Shown here: piece by piece, positions 59,290 through 64,000 of the stretch
Position numbering within the stretch: position 1 is the first letter of the stretch
Layout of the letters: the number at the start of each line of letters is the position of its first letter
Source: Sphingomonas sp. PP-CE-1G-424
Lineage (GTDB): Bacteria; Pseudomonadota; Alphaproteobacteria; Sphingomonadales; Sphingomonadaceae
DNA: 64,000 nucleotides
Direction of reading: 5' to 3'
NCBI RefSeq assembly: GCF_004341085.1
Contig: NZ_SLXW01000007.1
Coordinates: 1-64,000 of the forward strand
Translations under genes and position numbers: made by a program
Notes under the pieces: model-generated
Seen by the model: the letters and a program-made list of their open reading frames with translations, nothing else
What the model was told of the DNA's origin: nothing
Database searches by the model: none

Positions 59290-60212
59290 GCGAAGAGTAC
59301 CGCGCATCGGCGTTCGGCCTAACATGGCATTCGGACATCGCGCTCGACGGCTTCGACCAATGGTCCCCGACACTTGATACGCCGCGACCCTGCGTGCGCG
59401 TGACGCGCGTCGCCGCGCTTGCCGACCGCGGGCCGGGACACGCGCTCAACCGGGGACAACTCTATCCCGACGGCATCCGGCTCGGCTGGGGAGACGCGGT
59501 CGTTTTCGACATGATCGATGGCGCCCGGATCGACTATCTGCCCGGCCCCGGCTGGCGCGGCTCGCTGCCGTTCACCTTCTACAGCACGATCAGCGCGGTG
59601 ACGCTGGCGTGGCGCGGCACGATCCCGTTCCATGCCTGCATGGTCGAAGTCGACGGTTGCGCGGTACTGATCGCGGGCCGATCGGGGGCAGGTAAATCGA
59701 GCCTCACCGCAGCGCTGCTCAGGCTCGGCGCGCGCCTCGTCGCCGACGATCTGGCCGTGATCGGTGTCGCCGACGGCCGGATCGAGGCGCTGCGCGGTCG
59801 CCCGACGATGCGCCAGCACCGCGATACAGCCGCGCGGATCGACGCCGATCTTCGCGTACCCGTGCCCGACGACCCGCGCGGCAAATGGCTGGTGCGTCCG
59901 CGCGCGCGCGCAGCCGATGTCGCGCTACCGCTTGCCGGCCTGCTGACACTGACTGACCGGCCTTTGGCGCTCGACGCACGCGCGAAGCTCGCCGCGCTCT
60001 CAGTGCATCTCTTCCGGCCGAGGTGGCTCGCCGCGCTCCCGAACCAAGCGGTCCGCCGCCACGACCTGCTGAAGATCGCCGCAGCGATACCCATCGCCAC
60101 CTTGCCCGCGATCGCGACATTCGACCCCCACGATCAGAAGGACCGCGCCCACCGGGCGCTCGCGCAGATCAGGACGATGATCGCGGCACGGCCTGCACGA
60201 ACCAGCCAGTGA
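59286..60212 (+). CDS. HPr-kinase-like protein K2
   Basis: The 308-residue protein has the same core as K1: IPFHACMV near 113-120, P-loop GRSGAGKSSL at 131-140 and LVADDLAVIG near 151-160. Overall identity to K1 outside these motifs looks low, so they are not a recent duplication. It begins with GTG overlapping the stop of TPR-2OG copy 2. Its 3' end overlaps the convergent 2OG gene by 44 bases. It might phosphorylate the same C-terminal Ser, a second Ser of the core (Ser2 or Ser14), or extend a phosphate chain as reported for some lasso kinases. Confidence 0.82.
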   Translation: MSEEYRASAFGLTWHSDIALDGFDQWSPTLDTPRPCVRVTRVAALADRGPGHALNRGQLYPDGIRLGWGDAVVFDMIDGARIDYLPGPGWRGSLPFTFYSTISAVTLAWRGTIPFHACMVEVDGCAVLIAGRSGAGKSSLTAALLRLGARLVADDLAVIGVADGRIEALRGRPTMRQHRDTAARIDADLRVPVPDDPRGKWLVRPRARAADVALPLAGLLTLTDRPLALDARAKLAALSVHLFRPRWLAALPNQAVRRHDLLKIAAAIPIATLPAIATFDPHDQKDRAHRALAQIRTMIAARPARTSQ

Positions 60213-60852
60213 ACACGCGCCGCGGTCCCCCGCTCGCCAACGGCAGAACGCGGTGTTCAAGGTCGCTGGCAATATCAAAGATCAACGCGGTCCCGGCACG
60301 ATCGTGACGATAGCGGACCAGCGTCTCCTGCGTCCCGGTCATACGCAGCTCGAAACTGCCCCCCTCATAGGCGGCATCGGACAGGTTGATGGTAATCCCG
60401 AGTTTGCGAGCGCCTGCCGCATCGTCGTGCGTGTCGTTATGCCAGTCGAGCGCGTCTAAGCCGTTGGCGCGGTTCTGTACGAGCCGTCCTTCGACGCGGT
60501 GCAGGTCGTGGCAACCGGTGACCACCTCGATCCAGTGCAGGAACGACGGACGACTGAGCACGATGTTCAGCGCGGCGCCGACCCGCTGTGGTGCCTCGAC
60601 CTCGCGCGATCCAAGCTGGTCGACATGGTCGGCGACGAACCCCCCGCGACGACAGCGATCAAGCAGGCTGGCGAGCAGGTCAGGGGCTATGAGGTCACGA
60701 CATTCGATCGCACGCTGCCGTTTGAAATCCTGCGCAGCGCCCGCGGGTGCGACGAGTATCTCGGTACGTTGCGCACCAATCGCGATCGGCCGCCCCCCAA
60801 GACCCGACAGCGAAGCCGGTTCGAACGGCGACGGCATGATTGATACGGGCAT
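60169..60852 (-). CDS. Prolyl-4-hydroxylase-like 2OG-Fe(II) oxygenase
   Basis: The 227-residue protein has the facial triad His138-x-Asp140 in DWHNDTHDD, the distal His200 in LEHRVLPLASGGPRRVFTGWF and Arg211 for 2-oxoglutarate, the P4H-like arrangement. A perfect GGGGAAGGGGAA precedes the ATG. It is the third gene of a minus-strand set with the methyltransferase and the HEAGH protein. The core has Pro3, Pro13 and Pro15 as possible targets. The first 30 residues are not conserved, and the start could lie a few residues further in. Confidence 0.8.
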   Translation of the reverse strand: MPVSIMPSPFEPASLSGLGGRPIAIGAQRTEILVAPAGAAQDFKRQRAIECRDLIAPDLLASLLDRCRRGGFVADHVDQLGSREVEAPQRVGAALNIVLSRPSFLHWIEVVTGCHDLHRVEGRLVQNRANGLDALDWHNDTHDDAAGARKLGITINLSDAAYEGGSFELRMTGTQETLVRYRHDRAGTALIFDIASDLEHRVLPLASGGPRRVFTGWFVQAVPRSSS

Positions 60853-60917
60853 TTCCCCTTCCCCATAAAAGCGCGCGATAGGCCAACGAACCCGCGCGCA
60901 GGGATCGCGTCAAGCCG

Positions 60918-61643
60918 CTACCGTTTCAAGAACACGAACGCGGCGTAGTTGTCGTGGGGTAACAGCCGATCGTCGGCGCCGTAAAACGGGCCCGGTTGTA
61001 GCTTTATGCCCGGTGTCACGATCGCCCGGTAGCGTACCGCTACAGGGGCGTCGGTGAACCGGAAATTGCATCCCCACAGGATGAGAAGCCCCCCCGGACG
61101 GATACATCGGTCAAGCGCGTCGACCGCCGCGGCGAACCGCGAGAACGGGAGCAATCGGGTACAACGGTCGGGACGCCACGCATCGAGATCGCCGTGGCGC
61201 AGCACCGACAGGCAGAACACCGCATCATATCCCTCTGCCGTCAGCACGTTCGGCGTATCGGCACAGGCGAACCGGATCTGCCCCAGCCCCAGGCGATCGG
61301 CGGTCCGTCGAGCCTGCGCGATGCAGGCAGGGTTCGCGTCGATCGCGTCGATCCGCGCATGCGGCAGATACCGCGCCAGCGTGACCGCTTCCTCGCCCGT
61401 CGAACACCCGAACGACAACAGGCGCGGTGCCGGATTATCCCCTAATCGCGCCGCCACGGCTGCGAACAATCCCGGATGCCGATCCAGTCGCGTCACCGTG
61501 GCAGGCTGAAACAGCTGTGCGCCCCGCCGTCCGGCGTCGAGCCGCCCGCGGCCGAGCGGCGTCGCCAGCGCCCGAACAAAACGAACGAGGGCAACGAGCC
61601 TCGGGAACGCTTTCAGGCGGTTACGCACGAAAGTCGCAACCAT
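60918..61643 (-). CDS. Class I SAM-dependent methyltransferase
   Basis: The 241-residue protein has motif I LLSFGCSTGEEAVTLARYLP near 74-93, IDAIDANPACIAQARRTA and a CheR-like use of GCSTGEE. CheR-type enzymes methylate carboxylates, so methylation of a peptide C-terminus or an Asp side chain would fit, although no chemotaxis context is present. Its start overlaps the end of the HEAGH gene by 31 bases, and the 2OG gene follows 65 bases downstream. The function within the RiPP locus is inferred from position. Confidence 0.75.
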   Translation of the reverse strand: MVATFVRNRLKAFPRLVALVRFVRALATPLGRGRLDAGRRGAQLFQPATVTRLDRHPGLFAAVAARLGDNPAPRLLSFGCSTGEEAVTLARYLPHARIDAIDANPACIAQARRTADRLGLGQIRFACADTPNVLTAEGYDAVFCLSVLRHGDLDAWRPDRCTRLLPFSRFAAAVDALDRCIRPGGLLILWGCNFRFTDAPVAVRYRAIVTPGIKLQPGPFYGADDRLLPHDNYAAFVFLKR

Positions 61644-62122
61644 GTCCGCATCGCCGGAAAGCGCGGAGCCCCATCACCCGGGCGTGCCGCCATCCGCCAA
61701 TATTGCAGCATCGGCAGCCCGATAAAGCTTCCCCAAGCAAACGCCGCGATCAGATAGTCGGGGCCACCCTTATAGCCTGCGTGGAACAGCGTGGCCGTAG
61801 GGATGCCGATCGCCATCGCCGCGGCATAGGACCAGGCGATCGCCGCCATCTCTTCGGCGGGATCGTCGCCGACCTGCGACAGCGTATCCCAAAGCGCCGG
61901 ATTGGTCACCGCAAGGTGCCCCGCCTCGTGGAGCAGGTCGCCGATCCGGCCCGGCTGCGCGGGGTCGTACACCACCGCGCCACCCCGAACCGTCATCGCC
62001 AGCAGAACCGCATCGGCAGGCACGATCCCGACCGCGGCCGTCAGCCCGATACGCTCCAGGAAAGCGAGAATATCGGCCAGTTCCGGCGCATTGCCTAGCG
62101 GAGAAGGGTGCCCGGTCTGCAT
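61613..62122 (-). CDS. Small HEAGH-motif protein (zinc-metalloprotease-like)
   Basis: The 169-residue protein has a single HExxH-type motif, DLLHEAGHLAV near 63-72, and a second half with hydrophobic stretches (WSYAAAMAIGIPTATLF, LIAAFAWGSFIGLPMLQYW). The motif suggests a zinc metallopeptidase or an inactive relative. It starts this operon-like set, with the GTAGAC-type repeats immediately upstream. Its role could be processing or immunity. No family could be named from sequence alone. Confidence 0.6.
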   Translation of the reverse strand: MQTGHPSPLGNAPELADILAFLERIGLTAAVGIVPADAVLLAMTVRGGAVVYDPAQPGRIGDLLHEAGHLAVTNPALWDTLSQVGDDPAEEMAAIAWSYAAAMAIGIPTATLFHAGYKGGPDYLIAAFAWGSFIGLPMLQYWRMAARPGDGAPRFPAMRTWLRLSCVTA

Positions 62123-62144
62123 GTAGACACGTCTACGCGTCTAC
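62123..62144. promoter_or_regulatory. Operator-like triple hexamer repeat
   Basis: GTAGAC (62123-62128), GTCTAC (62131-62136) and GTCTAC (62139-62144) occur at 8-base spacing directly upstream of the HEAGH gene start. The first two form an inverted repeat, the last two a direct repeat. This resembles a binding site for a dimeric regulator; the 140-base gap also serves the divergent secreted-protein gene. Confidence 0.4.
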
Positions 62145-62259
62145 GACCATACCGGCAAGGCGCGCGCAAATACCCGCTTGTTAAACGCCCGCCAATGGCC
62201 GACCATCGATCCGCACGCGTCGCTGTGCGGGTCGAATTCCTTCTATCCAGGAACCGCGC

Positions 62260-63435
62260 ATGACCAGGATCGTGCTTTTCGCAGTATCGACGCTTACGCT
62301 AGCCGGCCCCGCAGCCGCGCAGGTCGATCCGGTCGCGCGCGCGATGGCGGCGAAGGCGCTCTCGGTCGCGACTGCACCGACGACGATGAAGACGACGATC
62401 GTCGGTGGCGAGCAACCCGATACGCCGGCCGTCTCGGGCGCTTCGGGGACAATCGGCAACTCGCCGATCCAGGTCAACGGCAGCGCCGCCAACGACACCG
62501 GCTATCTTGCATTCAAATACGGCGCAGACGGCAAGGGGGTGACCAATTACTGGGTCAAGACGCGCAGCCCGGCGATGAACGGCTATGCCGCGGTCCAGAA
62601 CGGCGATCGCATCGTCGTCGACCTGTGGCAGGCGGGCACCGGCGGACAGACCGGGCATGTCGGCGGGAGCCGGGTCACCGTCGACAATGCGGTCTTTTCG
62701 GCAGGCGAGGTCGCCGGGCGCTGGGCGCTGTTCACCGGCACCGGGGTCGCGTCGTCACAGGTGAGCAAGCAGTATCCGGTTCGCTACGGCACGATGAACG
62801 CGATCGTCGCCAACAGCTATCAGCAGGTGATTTTCCCTGGCGGCGTCAACCCGGCGCTGCCATCGGCGGGGAGCAATTTCGGCGGATGGGTGGTGATCGG
62901 CGCGGGTGCGGCGTCGCCCGGTTTCGGCGCGCTGAAGTTTCTGCGGTCGGGCGCCGCGCTGCTCGCCACGCCTGAGGCGGGCGCGTTCGAGGTCGATGCG
63001 AACGCCCGGCCGTATTTCACCGCGGCCGACGGCGTCCGGCGCGGCGTCATGCTCGCCGACACCAGCGATCCGAGCGTCACGGTGCTGCCGGGCGCGGGCG
63101 CAGGCGCGACCGTCACGATCGACGCGAACGGCAATGCGGGGGTCGTCCTGCTGGTCACGGGCCCGGGACCCGGTAACGGACCGGGCAGCAGACCGGGCGC
63201 GGGGCTTGGCGCGGGCGACCTGTTCACGGTGACCTATGCGCATGCCTATCCGTCCGCCAGCTACCCGGTGATCTCGGCCGCCAACGCAGCTGCGGTCGCA
63301 CTGGTCCGGAACGGCTATCTGACCGCGACGAAGACAGGCTTCACCGTCAGCGTGCCGATCGGTCCTGGGGATGGCCCGGGCGCAGCGCTTCCGACCGGCA
63401 GCTATGCCATCACCTTCAACGCACCCGGCGCTTGA
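62260..63435 (+). CDS. Secreted protein of unknown function
   Basis: The 391-residue protein has a signal peptide ending AGPAAAQ near residue 21. The mature part is Gly/Ala-rich and beta-type, with YLAFKYGADGKG and NYWVKTRSPAMNGY near 80-110 and GALKFLRSGAALLATPEAGAFEVD near 225-250, a pattern often seen in phage-tail or tail-fibre-like proteins. A Gly-Pro repeat loop (GPGPGNGPGSRPGAG) is near 303. I do not recognise a family. It lies between the HEAGH operon and the nucleotidyltransferase and could be a surface partner of the tail-collar protein. Confidence 0.6.
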   Translation: MTRIVLFAVSTLTLAGPAAAQVDPVARAMAAKALSVATAPTTMKTTIVGGEQPDTPAVSGASGTIGNSPIQVNGSAANDTGYLAFKYGADGKGVTNYWVKTRSPAMNGYAAVQNGDRIVVDLWQAGTGGQTGHVGGSRVTVDNAVFSAGEVAGRWALFTGTGVASSQVSKQYPVRYGTMNAIVANSYQQVIFPGGVNPALPSAGSNFGGWVVIGAGAASPGFGALKFLRSGAALLATPEAGAFEVDANARPYFTAADGVRRGVMLADTSDPSVTVLPGAGAGATVTIDANGNAGVVLLVTGPGPGNGPGSRPGAGLGAGDLFTVTYAHAYPSASYPVISAANAAAVALVRNGYLTATKTGFTVSVPIGPGDGPGAALPTGSYAITFNAPGA

Positions 63436-63485
63436 CCCGACCAGCGCTTCCCGAGCCGGCGTTTCCCGAGCCAGCGCACCGGTCG

Positions 63486-64000
63486 ATGGTCTCGCCCGAA
63501 TTCGCGTTCGTCTGCGCCTGCGCCGGACCGCTCGCCACATCCGACACGGACGGCGATCTCGACGGTCCCTCGCTCGCCGCGATAGCCCACCGGCATCAGG
63601 TCGTGTCGCTGGTGGTCGAGGCGCTCAAACGACACGGCCGGCCGATCCCGCCGGCGCTTGCCGCGCGCCACGATCCGCTGGCGCCGCTGCGCGCGGCACG
63701 CGAGGCGATCCGGTTGCGGACGCTGTTGCTGGCGGAAGAGATCGAGCCGATCTTCCTTAAGGGGAGCGCGCTGGCGGTGCTGGCCTACGGCGCGCTCGCC
63801 CGTCGTCAGTTCAGCGATATCGATCTGCTGGTTCGCCCCGAGGATGCCCGCCGCGCAGCTGCGCTGCTCGAGAACGCCGGGTATCGCGCACGCAGCGATA
63901 CGGGCGCCAATCTCGCAAACAGGGTCGCGCGGCTCTCGCCGCTCGCCAAGGACATGGAAGTGCGTCACGCCGGCACCGGCCAGATCGTCGAGCTTCACTG
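63486..64000 (+). CDS. Nucleotidyltransferase-family protein, N-terminal part (cut by window edge)
   Basis: The frame is open from the ATG at 63486 to the window end (171 codons seen). It contains IFLKGSALAVLAYGALARRQFSDIDLLVRPEDA near residues 93-125: the Lys-Gly pair and the Asp-x-Asp of the uncharacterised nucleotidyltransferase family (NTP_transf_5). Genes of this family recur next to HprK-like kinases in lasso clusters, as I recall, and might add a nucleotide to the phosphorylated peptide. It follows the secreted-protein gene by 50 bases on the same strand. The catalytic assignment is by motif only, and the C-terminus is not visible. Confidence 0.78.
   Translation, partial: MVSPEFAFVCACAGPLATSDTDGDLDGPSLAAIAHRHQVVSLVVEALKRHGRPIPPALAARHDPLAPLRAAREAIRLRTLLLAEEIEPIFLKGSALAVLAYGALARRQFSDIDLLVRPEDARRAAALLENAGYRARSDTGANLANRVARLSPLAKDMEVRHAGTGQIVELH

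Noticed and set aside
52298..60212. True HPr kinase/phosphorylase of a PTS system
   Set aside because: No HPr or PTS genes nearby, and there are two such proteins, each coupled to RiPP-related genes.

Overview
The window is GC-rich alphaproteobacterial DNA, most likely from a sphingomonad (Sphingomonas or a close relative). That is an inference from base composition, protein style, a KpsMTED-type capsule locus and a fatty acid 2-hydroxylase-like gene; no rRNA or other marker gene is present. I saw no tRNA, rRNA, CRISPR array, transposase or integrase. The left edge cuts a manC-like gene and the right edge cuts a nucleotidyltransferase gene.

Region 1 (about 1-45.7 kb) is a large ABC-transporter-dependent capsular polysaccharide locus. 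Kdo supply and linker assembly: kpsS (0.2-1.6 kb), and a translationally coupled minus-strand run kpsF > kdsB > histidine phosphatase > PhyH-like dioxygenase > kpsC (5.0-10.3 kb), with kdsA divergent. Export: kpsM and kpsE (27.8-29.7 kb, plus), kpsD (30.2-31.4 kb, minus) and a detached kpsT (38.4-39.1 kb, minus). Sugar nucleotides: manC (edge), gmd and rmd (40.3-42.2 kb), fcl (24.1-25.0 kb) and a NudK-like GDP-mannose hydrolase (20.5-21.1 kb), suggesting D-mannose, D-rhamnose and/or L-fucose in the polymer. Chain assembly and decoration: about eight glycosyltransferases, including two 721-residue TPR-GT4 fusions and a 1218-residue multidomain GT2, two FkbM methyltransferases, an AT-richer sulfotransferase, a right-handed beta-helix protein, a GT-C membrane protein, an LTA-synthase-like sulfatase-fold enzyme and an alpha/beta-hydrolase-TPR protein.

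Region 2 (about 46.5-64 kb) is a RiPP locus that I read as an unusually decorated lasso peptide cluster. A 48-residue precursor gene (57646-57792, minus) has a W-x-x-P...L-D-V-x-x-T leader, like the paeninodin family, and a predicted 20-residue core with an 8-residue Leu1-Asp8 ring and a C-terminal Ser. The biosynthetic genes are present but scattered: ABC exporter (46.5-48.3 kb), B2 transglutaminase-like protease (48.3-48.8 kb), B1/PqqD-like leader-binding protein (53.2 kb) and asparagine-synthase-like cyclase (54.7-56.5 kb). Interleaved with them are two HPr-kinase-like proteins, two paralogous TPR-2OG oxygenases, an Asp/Asn beta-hydroxylase-like protein, a prolyl-hydroxylase-like 2OG enzyme, a sulfotransferase with a Nif11-like N-terminus, a methyltransferase, a HEAGH protein, a beta-propeller protein, a phage-tail-collar (microcystin-dependent type) protein with its DUF6916-like partner, a secreted protein and a nucleotidyltransferase.

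How they fit together: region 1 makes, modifies and exports a Kdo-linked, probably deoxyhexose-rich and sulfated capsule. Region 2 probably makes a lasso peptide phosphorylated on its C-terminal Ser and possibly hydroxylated, sulfated, methylated or nucleotidylated. The modifications and final product are inference; the gene families and the precursor are read from the sequence.
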